The notes beneath the pieces were generated by a model. It was not told the origin of the DNA, ran no database searches, and saw nothing but the letters and a program-made list of their open reading frames with translations. Position numbers and translations under genes: made by a program. 64,000 nt of DNA from Labyrinthula sp. Ha. Lineage: Eukaryota; Sar; Bigyra; Labyrinthulida; Labyrinthulaceae. The stretch spans positions 310,001-374,000 of the forward strand of contig JAALGZ010000035.1 of assembly GCA_015227615.1 (NCBI GenBank), written 5' to 3'. Numbering within the stretch: the first letter of the stretch is position 1; every line of letters begins with the position of its first letter. Positions 33,601 to 45,964 of the stretch are shown here, one piece after another.

Positions 33601-36600
33601 TTGGAAACAAAAATACACAAGATCATTCAATATACTTTCGACCGCATAATTTTTTGGAGCTTAATATTACAATAAGATAAACACTTTTTATCGTTTTTAT
33701 AGGGCTTTCCTGCATAGCGTCCACATATATCGTAGTTTGTCATCAATAGAAGTATCTTTTTGCAAACTAGTTCTGATTTATGGGGGTGTATGTCTTAGGA
33801 AAAGATTTTATTTTATTCATGTCTATATGGTTTCTATCGTAACCTAAAATGGAGTAAGTGTTGACTAAGTTTTGGATAAACTTGATTTTTTTGCATGATC
33901 TCGGGAGTTATTAAGAATCCAAGAAACAAGAAATCAGAATATATATACTGAAAATATCTAAATAGTATGTTAATTTCGTCAAAAAATTAACCCTTAGCTA
34001 CAGCAACATGACTAAGCTGAGAAGAAATATGGGTTTAGAGTATGTTATATTTATGATTTGTTCGCATTCAGAAAAGAAAAGCTCTCATCTTATGGTATCA
34101 GTAGGTAAAAAGGGGGAGCAATTATTGTTGAGTAGGGACTGTTTAAACTTTTTATAACTAATATTTCGTATAAATTATTACCTTATCAGCAAAAATCAAA
34201 AAACAATAAGAAGAAATGAACTTAGGCATTTTCTTTATGCTATGATCCATACCCAAGTCACAGAATTGAGGCAGTGCTTGGTCGCTCCTCAAAGAATACA
34301 TACAATATATGTTAGCGAAAACCAGACATTAATGTAATCCCATTTTATTTGAACATGTAACTTTTCAAACAGAAATCTAAACCCTTAGAAGATGGTACTG
34401 AAAAGTTTTCAGCAATGGAAAAATATCAATTTTGTTACAAATACAAATGAATGATGTAAAACTTAAGTGGCTACATCAACCAACTGGAGTAGATTTATAC
34501 ATACTTAAGATTTGTGAAATATATGATTACTACTTTTTAAAACAACAGCTCTGGAAGAGGAGATAATTTAGAATATAATAGAACTTTAATTACATCGATT
34601 ACAATGCAATATTAATTCTTAGGAGTTATAACGCATTCATATCTTCTTTTAGTAAATAGCAATCGAGGAACTTTTCCTGGGAAAATTGGTTCAAATACAT
34701 TTAAGATTGTTTTTACTTTCTGATTTGAGTTATTATAGAGAATAGTGAATATCAAAGTAACATGGCTACCTTAACCCGATATGTAATAATAGGAATGCAC
34801 TGTGCTCCGCGGACGAATATTTTAGAGTTTTAAAAGCTATTGGTGAGTTAAGCGATCCCATAATACCATATATAAAAGCTTGAGATTTTTAATGATTTTC
34901 CTCAGGAAGCTTTTACTGAAAGCTCATCAATAAAAAACTTATTTTTTCAGTATGATCCTCAGTAAGCATTTTTGCCGATTGATGATTCATGCACCGAGAT
35001 TATTAATTAGGATAAACCTCTAAGGAAAACCGAAATAATAATATTGGTTTCCTATTATATAACTAAGAATCTTGAGGTTTTTAGCATATAACTCTTTATA
35101 CAATATTAAATGACAGTAAATAGAATAAAATTATGATCATGAATACTAAAGTCCAACCAGGTTTGTGTGAAGGTAAAACTAGTTTCTTTAATATTGTCTT
35201 ACCCATAGAAAACGTGCGAAGCTATAAATATAAGTTCCAATATTTTTAATATCACGAGAAAACTGAGCATAGACTATTACATAGAGTTTACTACGTTCTT
35301 TACTGTTACTCTTGTAACAGAAGTTGGAATTCAGCAAATGTCAGAAAACATTTTAAAAGAAGTGGAACACAAGGGATTAATCCATTCTTAAATATAATTC
35401 TTGAAAACTACAACTGTAAGTGCAATAATTAATGGCTACATCTAAAATTTTAAAACCAGAATAATAAAATAGTAGCGAATACCGCAAATGAAGCATCCAC
35501 GGAAGAAATTTTTATTGGAAGGAAATTTGTGCAAAGACCGTATTGGAAAACAAGGTTAGTAGATTCGGGAAGTAAAATATATTGAAAAGGTCCATTCGGT
35601 AATCTCAATTTTATTATGTTTTAGCTATAATATTGAATACATCTGTAATCCGTGCCGCGGTCTGCATTCTATACAAAATCCGGTCAAATTATAAGCTCTA
35701 TCATAAATGGAAATAGTGATTACACTACCAGAACCTTTAATATTACTTCCCATCGCAGAATTGCCTCCAGAATTCTCATAGATAAATATTTTTTCATTAA
35801 GTCGCTCCTTTCAGAGAAAAATTTTCAAAAATGAAGGTTCCCCGCACATTACTGTAAATCTTTGCTCATAGTTTCCAGAACTGGAAATATGAAATTATTA
35901 TGCTTGGTAATTCTATAATTTTGTTTGCTGCCATTATGAAAAACTAACGAAGACCTATATAACCAACTGAAAATCAAAAAAAGACAGTAGCGGATGAGAT
36001 GGAGAATATGTGTGTTCAAAAAAATGAGGAAACTTGCATATATCCTAGTTAAATTTGCCTGTAACATTTATAAATATTGAATTATATTTAGAAAAAAAGA
36101 TGTTCTAACTGTTATTGAAAGAAATTTAGGCTTGGAGCTCTTAATATATTGGTATGAAAAATGCGTTTCAGAAAGATTTTTTTCTAGGAAATCCTGGTAG
36201 TCTAATGCAATTGCTTCAAGAAGAAAAAAATACTCATCAACACTAGAAAACCTATCAGGACATTTTATTCGATGAATTTAAGACCGATGATGCACTCGTA
36301 TGGAATGGTTCAGTTTGATTGGACATAGATGAGATTAAGAAAAGTTAACAGTGACCTAACTTTAATTCCATTTATTTTATATTTTTTTTAGCTACATTGA
36401 ATAATTTTACAAACTTTACCTCTAGTTAAGCATGATAGATCGAAGATCGATTGAACCAGTTCTTCTGTAGGATGTAATTAAGTGCTAACATGATTCTAAT
36501 CCTCGAGGTCGCCCACCCAAATCCACAAACGAGAAAAATGGTATGAAAACAAATTTTATTCTGAAATTTCAAAATCTTATATGTAAGCAATACAATCAAA

Positions 36601-38373
36601 TCAGTAATGAGTTTTTCAAATTTATTGAATTAGGATACCTAGTTTCTAATTTATTTTTAAGGAATGAATGCGAAGTGTGAAGATCTTCATTTGTATTACG
36701 CTATAGGAGAAATCTAGCATACGAACGAAGAGTTCCATATAGAACCAAAGAAAAGTGAAAAGTAGACTTCAATAACGCTCGGTCATAATATAATCTAATT
36801 TCCTGTAACCAAGAAGATGCTAAGTTTCAGTATTCTTATTTACATAGGTTCTTAAATCAGGTCAAGACTACAAGTTCTGGGTTTACCGGATCTCACCTTT
36901 ACACAGTATTACATCCAATCTTATAACAGACCAAACTCTTATAGTAACCGCGTAGGTTACATAAATTTCAACAAACTTTTACTTTAAATACAGCACGAGC
37001 GTATTAGGGGATTATTTGATGAGTCAAGTCTGGTAACCGGATATTTAGCTATTCTTGAGAGGGATTTTGCAACTGGTTGTCACACAGCCATTAATGTAGA
37101 ATTACAATAACGAGGAAGACAAATTCTTAGTAGTATTTAGCCTCATGTGTCTGCTCTAGGTTTTCTATAGTTATAACACATTAAATTCTCTCTGAATACA
37201 GGAAGGGAACGATTCTTGGTCAACATCCCCATATACGCGGCAAAGGTTATCTACATGCTAGTTTATCCTAGGCCACTTTCTCCGCTTGGATGAGCAAATT
37301 TCCCAAAAAAATAAGAACAAACCTATTAACATTAAAATCAGTATACTAAGTGAAATGATAACGCGAAAGGGGAGAGTTAACAGTTCGATTATATCAGGTA
37401 ACAGTTAACGAATATGTAATCCATAGGAATCTGGAAAAAGCGAATCATAAAACATTTTGGAGCCATGTGTCACATTTAGTTTAAAAAAATGTCTCATCTT
37501 ACATGTTACTTCATACAAGAGCAATCAACAGTGCAATCCTACTAAGATAAAAATATAATCAGTACTCAACTCATAACCAATAGCAGGAAAAAAAAGCTCG
37601 TGTAAGCGGGAGGCGCGAGCATTTCAGGAGAAACCTAGCTTTATACCCTAGCCGAATGAAAAAATGTATAACCCATAGAAGTGATTTGGGAAATTACCTT
37701 TGCAAATAAAAAATATTCAGCAGCAATAACCATAATCTATGCTAGAACAAACTCTATGAATTCCTAGGTTATCTGCTTTAAGTACGGATAAATATCTTGA
37801 TAAATCCAAGTTCATGTTCACTTCATGAAACTTGTGCTATGATTCCTTTACTTGAATAATACATATTCCAACTTTTGGACCATAATTCATATTTAACATA
37901 AAAGGGAAAGTACTTGCACATGCTCAAGCTAAACTATATCTGCTTGAATCTTAGCACTTTGTCCTTCAAATTATTGATTTTCTATATTTTTTCCTCTGAA
38001 AATCAGACAGATAATGCACTTCTTCTTCTTTATACGCTTGGAATAACATGTAGTAAGGCTTTCATCGGCACTTGTGTCATAGATAATGTGCATAAGATCG
38101 ATTTACCTTCTTGCTCACTTTCTTTCTCTTCTTGTAGTAACGGATGTTCTTACTGGGAGTCCATTTGATAATTTTGACTTGTTTTACTTTTACTTTTCTC
38201 CCAATTGATGATTTTTAAGGTACATGGTTCATAAGTCGAAATGACCAATCAGAAAAAAATGGCCTTAAACAAACTGGCCTGTAAGAAATTCATTCACCAA
38301 ACACAACATGCTCCAATTACAACGCGACATTACCGTAGAAACAGAATTCGTAATTCTAAAGAAAATAAGCGTT
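30643..38373. other. Gene-poor AT-rich desert
   Basis: 7.7 kb with no firm gene. A 69-codon ATG frame at 33279-33488 (MDALRENSVAYLLVNFHPRY, then a polar tail) is the most protein-like, but has no recognised domain. A divergent minus-strand start may exist at 38163, 200 bp from BRF1: ATGGACTCCCA followed by a GTAAGA donor-like site. The remainder is short random frames, without RNA genes or recognisable transposons. Confidence 0.5.
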
Positions 38374-40004
38374 ATGGAAGCATATGATTACGATTCGGAT
38401 CAGGAGAGTCAGGCTCAACTCCCAGGGCGCAAATCCGCGCCAAAATGCGATGAATGTGGCTCAAAGAATATAACTAACCATCATCTCATGGGTTTAATAT
38501 GCTCTTCGTGTGGAAATGTCTTGGATGATTCTCTCATCTCTAACGCAATGACTTTTTCAAAGAATGCGGACGGCTCCTCAGCTATGAATGGACACCTAGT
38601 AAGCCACTATTCACACGCACCTATTAACAAAGAAGGTGAAAATATTCCACTAACCACAAGTTACAGAGAAATGACCCTAATCAAAGGAAAAAGGGATCTC
38701 CAAACCCTTGCACAAGACGTCAATTTGGGTTCCAAATCTGCTGATCTTGTTGAAAAAGCATTTAAGTTATATAGTTTTGCAGTTCTTCGCATGTTTCTTA
38801 GAGGAAGAAATAAAAGGCACGTACAAGCATCATGTTTGTACATTGTTTGCAGGAAGAATAAGATACCAAGATTTATGCTAGATTTTTGCGTAGTTCTTAG
38901 AATTAGTCCGTTTAAGTTTCACACAGTTTACACAGCTTTGCGAAATCTTCTAGAAATAAAAATTCCTCCGATTAAGTTATCTCTATATGTCGAGAAATAC
39001 ATTACGGAAATGAACTTCGCTCAAGCCGATCCTTCTAAAAGTTTTATCTTGTTTTTCTCTTATTTTTAGCTGTTGGAAATAAAAAAGATGAGCAGTTTTC
39101 AAAGCAGATCGTGAAAGGAAATGTGGAGATGAAGATTGCAAAAACTGCTAAGAAGATATTGAAAGTACTTCAGGGGAATTGGATGAGTGAAGGAAGGAAA
39201 CCCCAGGCCTTAATTGGAACTGCTATCTTGCAAGCTGGAAGAATACATGGATTTTCTGTGGAGGAAGAACAGGTGATGGAGACTTTCAAGGTTTCAAGAG
39301 GTACATTACATGCAAGAATGAAAGAGTTTCAAGATTCGGATGCTGCCAAGTTGACTGTGAAACAGTTCATGCAAGGTGAAGTTGAAAATAGTGCCTTGCC
39401 ACCTGCATTAAAGGAGAAAATTGATATAAGAGAAAAAGAAGATCCAGAGTATTTTAGGCAGATTGAGAATGATTTGAAGTTTGGCATGGAAAAGGTTAAA
39501 GGTCTAAATATAACTTCAATTGAGGATGTAGATGCAGATGATGAAGAGTCAGAGGAAATTGCCTTGCATCTTGGAGATGATGTAGAGGTTCTCATTAACG
39601 GGGATGTCGATGATGGGCTTGCTGAAGTTGATGTCGATGAAGAAGATGAAGATGAGGATCAAGAACTTGATAATATCTTACTAGATGAAGAAGAAGCGAA
39701 GACAAAGACTGCCGTATGGGATAGCTTGCATAAGAATTACTATGAGCAGCAAGAAAAGGCAAGAAAGTTGAGAGAAGAGCAAGGTGCCGCTGTTCAGCAT
39801 CGGAGCAGCAAGTTGAGGAAACTTGATTTATCTGATTATAATTTTGATGACGTGGAAACTGAGAGGATGCGGTCTAAGAAGAGTGACTTCTTAGATGAGG
39901 CAAGACGTGCAACAAAAAAGTTGGGAACTTTGTTTGATGCTGGAAAACAGAGTGATTTGGATAAACTAGAGAGGTTACTCACAGTGCCACTAGAGAATAT
40001 GTAG
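38374..40004 (+). CDS. BRF1: TFIIIB subunit BRF1 (TFIIB-related factor), two exons
   Basis: BRF1 bridges TFIIIC, TBP and RNA polymerase III at tRNA and 5S genes. An N-terminal zinc ribbon (CDECGSKN ... CSSCGNVL) is followed by two cyclin folds. The second carries the TFIIB-like WMSEGRKPQALIGTAILQAG. Near residue 420-455 is the conserved Brf homology block NILLDEEEAKTKTAVWDSL with HKNYYEQQEKARK, which binds TBP. Before it lies a very acidic stretch (VDVDEEDEDEDQELD). A 29-nt intron (39041-39069) is needed to keep the second cyclin fold in frame. The ATG at 38374 (MEAYDYDSD) is chosen; the frame is open from 38308. Predicted length is about 533 residues. It is convergent with claspin (207-bp gap). 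Confidence 0.92.
39041..39069 (+). other. 29-nt intron in BRF1
   Basis: Donor GTTTTA and acceptor ATTTTTAG, pyrimidine-rich throughout. Splicing changes ...DPSKS-stop to ...DPSKTVGNKKDEQFSK, leading directly into the second cyclin repeat (phase 1). Confidence 0.85.
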
Positions 40005-40211
40005 CAGCCATCTGATATTTTATTTGCTTTTTCTGTAGCTCTGCCATTATTATTATGTCTCCAAGATAAATCCTTTGGATTTAAAATTAATTCTATCATT
40101 TGCGTTGGCTTCTTACACAGTGTCATTTCCCAGTGTGGAAATGGCTCTGGATTTTGATTATCTATTTTTGACACTGCGGCTCCAAAAAGTACGAGCACTC
40201 GAAGAAAATAC

Positions 40212-42364
40212 TTACATATTAAGAACGGAGAGCAACCTCGCCGAATTCTTGACTCTTGAACGGAGCTGGTCCTCTTCCTTTCTCCGTAGTTTCTTGTAGT
40301 CTCGCTTATATCTCTGATCTACTTCATCATCAGAGTTCTCTTGAAAAGAAACCTGTTCAGCCTCAAAAACATATCCTTTAGACTGTTGGATACCACAAAG
40401 TTCCAGAGGTTTATCCTCTACCGTGGAACTATTAAACTGAGCAAACCGTTTATCAATGGAGAACACCCTTTTATTTATGTTACCTTGGGATATTTTCTTT
40501 GCCATTTGAAAAGTTTCAGTTTCTGCTATGAAATCTTCGCTGGATTCCAGCACAGGTCTTCGTTTCTCCCAATCAAGTTTTGTTGCTTTGGAAAATTCTA
40601 GAAAATCTTGTTGCTCCTTTATTTCTTTTTCTATTTCTTCCAACTTCTGTCTTTCTTCCTCATTATCTACAATAGTTTCATCATTCAATATTCTTTCCTT
40701 TCTGCTTTCGTCCAACCTTTGATATCTCATTTTCTTAGCTAACTCAACTTCTTCATCACTGGATTCCGAATCAGAAATATCATCTAAGAAGCCGACGGTT
40801 CCACTGCTCTGTCTTATCTTTCTCCTTCGCCGAGATAAGATCTTTCCATTTTTCAAATCTGATGAGAGACGTGCGAGACCTTCAAGCTCGTCCTTGGCAA
40901 CTTGCTGCAGATGAAAGTTCTTGTTACTCTCAATTTGATCTTCTTTCTCATTAACTTCATCGACAATACCCTCTAAATCCTTGTTTCTCACCTTTTCAGC
41001 CCATAGATCTGTCTCCGTTGCTTCATTTTCTCCGCTCTTTTGTTTGCCTAAACCATAGTTACCAATATCACCTTCTTCGTCTTCATCATCCTCATTCTCC
41101 GAAGCCTCTTCTTCAAAGATTCCGTTCTTCTTTCGCTTTAACATATCTTTTGCAATTTTATTTTCTTGTTGAACTAATTGCCTAAATTTGTTATTTGCCT
41201 GGTTCACTTCTTCATCTTCGTCTTCACTCACCTCTTCAGAATCGATTGAGCTTTCTGCAATTGATTCATTGTCCGATGCATGCTTCTCACTTTCAATGTC
41301 ACCTTGTAAACTTTCATTAAAACTTTCATCCTCTCTTACTATTTCCTCAGCCTTATCCAGTGTATCCGTAATCAGCGTTGGTTCAGCCATGACTCTCTCT
41401 CTCTGTGTATGAATTATGTCATTAAACAACAAAGCTCTCATTTTATCCCTTGCACTGTTTTTTTTCCGAGATGCAGAGGGAAAAGCTCTTTGCTCTTTAG
41501 GTTTTTTCTTTTTTTTTTCTATATTCCCGAAAAGCGATTCTGCTTTTTTCGCAACATCTAAGCGTTTCTGCCTATACGTTAAAAAGATATAAAATAAACA
41601 TTTTCTTCTTCCTCCGAGCAATTCTTTTTTTTTCAAGCTTCAACAGACGCTCCTGTTCTTTTCTTATTTCTTCTTCTTCGGCATCAGAATCATTACTGTT
41701 TGCTTCTTTAGTTTTCTCTATAATTATATTAGACTCTTGCAACAGATCTTCTGTACCTAAGACAGCATCTATCCCAACACACCCAAAAGAATTTGAATAG
41801 TGATACTGAGGATAGCTCTTGCGTATAAAAGAGTCAAATCTTTCAGCCAAAGTAAAAGAATCATCAATGTTAACTTCAGGCAACCCTGGCCAGGCAGTGT
41901 TGCAGACTTTTTTTATATATGACTTCATCTTCGGGTTAAACTTGACAAGATTCTTCAAGCTTTGCGGGCTACTAGACTCATGAAACGAGCTGCTTGTTAG
42001 TATTTTTCTTACTTTTAGTAAAAGCGATTTATTTATCTTCGTATCCAGGTTTCTATATGGAAAGAAGAAAGTTTTCCGGTCCTACAGATTAGAGAATCAA
42101 CAAATATACCTCTTTGTCTAGCACAAAAAGAAAACACCAAAATGGTAACTTAGATAGCTCATTTCCTGTCGGTTCTTCTACAGAGCACGTGTTGATATTA
42201 TCATAGTTAATTTCTAGTGCTTCTTTTTGCAATGAAGGCGTTTCCTTCTCATTCTCCAAGGCTTGCTCATTTTGCTTTATTTCACGCATCTGTTTATCTC
42301 TATTTCTAACGGTTTTCAAATGGCTGATTAGGACATATCTTACTTTGTCTCTAAAACGATACAT
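40212..42364 (-). CDS. Claspin/Mrc1-like replication checkpoint mediator, at least three exons
   Basis: Claspin/Mrc1 travels with the replication fork and relays ATR/Mec1 signals to Chk1/Rad53. Exons 42364(?)-42110, 42081-41600 and 41571-40212 join across two 28-nt introns to one frame of about 700 codons. The last exon holds the MRC1-like domain: KRKKNGIFEEEASENEDDED (the E-rich 'EAEES-DE' block), then LARLSSDLKNGKILSRRRRK and GFLDDISDSESSDEEVE. The rest is charged and disordered with coiled parts, as in the family. The 5' end is not settled: the first exon has an ATG at 42364, but a 27-nt GT-AG segment overlaps it, so further upstream exons are likely. It ends 207 bp from BRF1. Confidence 0.68.
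41572..41599 (-). other. 28-nt intron (claspin gene)
   Basis: On the minus strand it starts GTTTAT, has TTTAAC near its 3' end and finishes GTATAG. Splicing joins RARRKKM to QKRLDVAKK in phase 2; unspliced, the frame stops at the intron's own TAG. Confidence 0.8.
42082..42109 (-). other. 28-nt intron (claspin gene)
   Basis: On the minus strand it starts GTATAT, contains a CTAAT branch-like word and ends CTGTAG. Splicing joins VLDKE to DRKTFFFPYRN in phase 0. Confidence 0.6.
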
Positions 42365-42379
42365 AAACGAATAATACAA

Positions 42380-44241
42380 ACAATAGCTCAGATGTAAGTG
42401 TTGGGCGTAGACAACTAGAACAAAAACAAAAAGCGTTAGCTTGGTAAGAATCTAGCTGAGTTTCTACTTGAAAGGGTACCAAGATGATATGAGCCATCGG
42501 AAACAAAGCTTCGAACTAAACTCTGCCTATATCCGTAGTCTTATAAACAACCGTTCACTGAATAACCAAAATCTTGTAAGGATAGACAGAAGAAAGGTTA
42601 TAGTCAACTGGTACTCAAGCAAAATTCTAAAATTGCGTGCGTAGTAAAGCCCCATGTGAGAGTTGAGTTCCTGCATCCTGAAGAAAAGAGCTGGAAAGAT
42701 GCAAAAAGTATATTCCCGTTTGTTTCATAAGGACCAAGAACCGAAAATGTGATACAAACTGCAAGAAAAGAGGAATAAAAATCATTAAACTCATCTTCAG
42801 AAATAACACAGATGCTTCAAAACCAAACGAATCGAGCTTAAGAAATTAGATTGTATTCTATCATAGCAGCTGACAACCACGGAACAAAACCCAACCTGCC
42901 TAGTCTAACCATAACATTCAAACCATAGCATAATACAGCAACAAGGGCAGCATTAAAAGCAACATCAATGTATTAGATGCAAAGCCATGTAGATTAATTG
43001 ATATATGGGACATGCAGTAACGACAGCATAAATTACGAGAACTCTAGGTCACAGTGTAAATTCATCTTCTTTTATCACTCTTTGTTACTTTTTTGCCTTC
43101 TAATTTCTCTGACCAACGAATTTTCAGGACCACCTGTTAGCTCAATGAATCTTAAATAGAGTTAGGTAGTATAGTATTCTGAGCACGGTAGTTTGATCTA
43201 GGTAATTGGTTTGGTGAAACTTATCAACATTTATTTGATAGTTATTCTGGTTCTAGTAACCAAGAAGAGAATTGTGGTTTCTATTCGTATCATGTTATCC
43301 CGACTTTTTTCTGATGATAAATAGATTATGAATAATCAAAAAAAGAAGCATTTTCAATATAAACGAACCTTGATAAGAAAAATGTAGACAAGATATTAAC
43401 TAATATATTATTAATATAGCAAATATGGTCCCTACCTAAAGGCATGCTGACATTGCTCACGTTAAATTATTGCTTTTCACCTTTTCAGATGAACACCTGC
43501 TCTCATAGCATTAGAGTTGTTGACAAAATCGAAACACTTAAATATTTGTCCCTTTATTACTTAGGGATTAAGACTTTGATTTGAAGGAAGAAATTATGCC
43601 AAAAAGTCAGACCATTGTATAGGTTAAACGTTTAGTCGTTTTTCATTTTTCAGTGACTATTTCATTTACTATGGAGTTGTATTTTCTGGTAGCTAGCATC
43701 ATCAGGTGTATTTAATTAAAAGCAGCAATGTAGAAAGCATTAATAAATAAGTTAAACATCTTTAATTAAATTTATTGAGCGAGGATTCTAGTTCTTTGCA
43801 TTGAAATTTTGCTTGCTATCTTTCCATTTTCTTGAACTTGGTCTTGCCTATTACTTTACAGTGTTTGGATACTTGGCTAAACGAAAATAGCCAACCTAAA
43901 ATCACTAAAAATTTAAGAAACATAGTCTTGTTATATTTCATAGATTCTATTAGTATTTTTTCTCCATTTAATTCCAAACGTTCCTAACGATCGGACTGAT
44001 TAATCACACTCGTGGCCCACTAGGGTTAGTTAAGCAACTGTTCCTAAAATTATAATAGTCTCCTTCTTATTTGTAATTATTTTTATTAAGAAATAATTTA
44101 TAAAATCCTAGTTTTAACCCAGCTGCTGTTAATCCCTTGTTTTGGTATTGTTAGTTCCATATTATTCTATCTTCCCAAATTTTTGGTACAGATTTTTTTC
44201 CCAATAGTGCATTACTGGGATATGTGAATTCAGCACGTTTT
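42380..44241. other. Intergenic region with MITE-like repeat
   Basis: Between the claspin 5' end and BUD13. It may contain unplaced first exon(s) of claspin on the minus strand. A diverged relative of the 10.4-kb repeat lies at 43200-43440. Otherwise AT-rich with no supportable gene. Confidence 0.5.
43200..43440. repeat. MITE-like dispersed repeat, copy 2
   Basis: Aligns by eye with the element at 10400-10885 at its left end (ACTTATCAACATTTATTTGA here; AATTATCAATAATTATTTGA there) and at its right end (AAATATGGTCCCTACCT here; AAATTTGACCCCTACTT there). This copy is about half as long, so one has an internal deletion or the other an insertion. Confidence 0.4.
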
Positions 44242-44949
44242 ATGAAAAAGGCAAAACTCTTGGAGAAATATAAAGGTGAGGTAAAGTCAAAGAAGAGGAA
44301 GAGAAATAAAATTATAATTGTTGCTAAGGAGGACTATAAGATAATCAACGAAAAATCTCAGGATGAATTTTCAGCCCTTTCTAAGCATGAAAAGCAGCAG
44401 TTGGCGGAAAAGTTAAGAACCGAAGAAGAAAAACACGAAAACATTGACGACAACCTGGAGCTTAAACAAAAAATTCAAAAAGTAAAGGAACTTAGGGAAA
44501 AACGAAAGAAGCTAGAGGAAGATGCCGAACATAAACTTTTAATTTCATTCAACAAGGGTGAGGCTGATGTGAAAAGACAAGTTGAGAAAGCAGAATCAGA
44601 AGAAAGAATTAAGCGATCAAAGTTTTCACAAAATGCAGATGATAAGCAACTAAATGAACAACAGAAAAATAAAATTCGATCTGGGGATCCAATGGCTCAT
44701 TTGTTGGCAAAGAAGACAAGGTCTAAGAAAAAAAAGAAGAAGAAAAAGAAGTCTGGAGAGCGAGATATTCTGATCAAAAAGGTTTACTGTGGTCCCCCAG
44801 CACCATCAAACAGGTTTGGAATTAAACCAGGGTATCGATGGGATGGTGTTGATCGAAGTAATGGTTTTGAGCACAGATATTTACAAAAACAGAATTCTAT
44901 TGAAGCAAAGAAGTTGGAAATCCACAGACAAGAACACGCGCATTACTAA
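44242..44949 (+). CDS. BUD13: BUD13, RES complex splicing/retention factor
   Basis: BUD13 is the scaffold of the RES complex (with Pml1/Snip1 and Ist3/RBMX2), which binds the activated spliceosome and helps retain unspliced mRNA. The C-terminal signature GPPAPSNRFGIKPGYRWDGV followed by DRSNGFE is diagnostic. The N-terminus (KAKLLEKYKGEVKSKKRKRN) matches the YLxKY...KKKK start of the family. Between them lies a lysine/glutamate-rich coiled region with a K-run. It is 235 residues from the ATG at 44242, near the short end of the family; the frame is open from a GTG at 44224. It is intronless and convergent with the next gene (37-bp gap). Confidence 0.93.
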   Translation: MKKAKLLEKYKGEVKSKKRKRNKIIIVAKEDYKIINEKSQDEFSALSKHEKQQLAEKLRTEEEKHENIDDNLELKQKIQKVKELREKRKKLEEDAEHKLLISFNKGEADVKRQVEKAESEERIKRSKFSQNADDKQLNEQQKNKIRSGDPMAHLLAKKTRSKKKKKKKKKSGERDILIKKVYCGPPAPSNRFGIKPGYRWDGVDRSNGFEHRYLQKQNSIEAKKLEIHRQEHAHY

Positions 44950-44986
44950 CAATGAAAACTTTAATACTTTATAACATATAAACTTT

Positions 44987-45964
44987 CTAATATCTTGTAA
45001 ACTTTCCACCTAGAGAAATAAATTCATTGACCCAAACTAATATTCTTTGCGCTGGATACAATCCAGAGCGCTGAATCATCTGCACAGCTTCCCATTTGTT
45101 TTTACATTTAGCTTCAAGAATTAACTTAAATACACCAAAAACTTCCCTTACCTTTTGCTCTGCAACAAAAGCAGCTTGCTCTAAATTCTGCGCTGTTAAT
45201 GACTTATACTTAATACCTGAAACAAATAGACCAGTTTCTGAAGTTGACAAATCATCAGGTTGAAGGTCAGGGTTTGGAAAGTAGTCATCAAAGACAGATA
45301 AAGTGTGGAAAAATGAGTTTGCAGCATTCCATAGTGAGGAGAACTGCAGAAAATCGTAAGAAGGAAAAGTGTAGAATATTGTAGTTGCTGGCGTGGTATT
45401 TTCTCTTGTTTGAGAGATTGAGTGAAGCTGCTGAAGTTTCGAAGTTCTTTCCTTTTCCAAATCAATCAGCTTTTTTTCTTCCATATCTTTTGGGAATAAG
45501 AGTTCATACTCCGTCATTTTTGCCATATGGTGTGACAAGCGCTTTAATTGTTGTTGCATGAAAGAAAACTCTTCGGAAGTGACTGTCTCCGTGGCAACTG
45601 ACATTTCAATTGAAAATCCAGTAACTCCAGTTATTCTTCTCGGTGGCTGAACGGGAGTACGCTGCTGCTTGAGCTTATCATACTCACTCTGTGGGGTGTC
45701 CAAGTTAAAAGATGTTGGAAAATCTTGTGAATTTTGCTGCGGAGCAAACATATTTAGACTTTGTCTTTGGCGAGAGGCTTCGATACTTTCGTAGATTTTC
45801 CTTGGTATTTTCTTTCGTTGTTTTTCCTCTGTATTTCTTTTTCGCTTTGATTTTAAACGTTCACTCTTCCGAAGATTTTGTGCTTCACCTGTACTTTCCT
45901 TTTGTTCTCTCATGAAAAATATCCTCTTACGCGTTGTAGCTGTGTTTCCAAACCAGTGTTTCAT
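44987..45964 (-). CDS. Unrecognised basic protein, 325 residues
   Basis: Single frame from ATG 45964. The first 70 residues are strongly basic (RKSERLKSKRKRNTEEKQRK), suggesting nuclear targeting or nucleic-acid binding. A Thr/Pro/Gln-rich middle follows, then a helical C-terminal half (EQAAFVAEQKVREVFGVFKL). No family was recognised. Immediately upstream, at 45998-45970 on the minus strand, a 29-nt GTAAAA...TCACAG segment with a CACTAAT branch-like word looks like an intron in the 5' untranslated region, because in-frame stops lie before it. Further up is a TCTCG-rich stretch. It is convergent with BUD13. Confidence 0.75.
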   Translation of the reverse strand: MKHWFGNTATTRKRIFFMREQKESTGEAQNLRKSERLKSKRKRNTEEKQRKKIPRKIYESIEASRQRQSLNMFAPQQNSQDFPTSFNLDTPQSEYDKLKQQRTPVQPPRRITGVTGFSIEMSVATETVTSEEFSFMQQQLKRLSHHMAKMTEYELLFPKDMEEKKLIDLEKERTSKLQQLHSISQTRENTTPATTIFYTFPSYDFLQFSSLWNAANSFFHTLSVFDDYFPNPDLQPDDLSTSETGLFVSGIKYKSLTAQNLEQAAFVAEQKVREVFGVFKLILEAKCKNKWEAVQMIQRSGLYPAQRILVWVNEFISLGGKFTRY

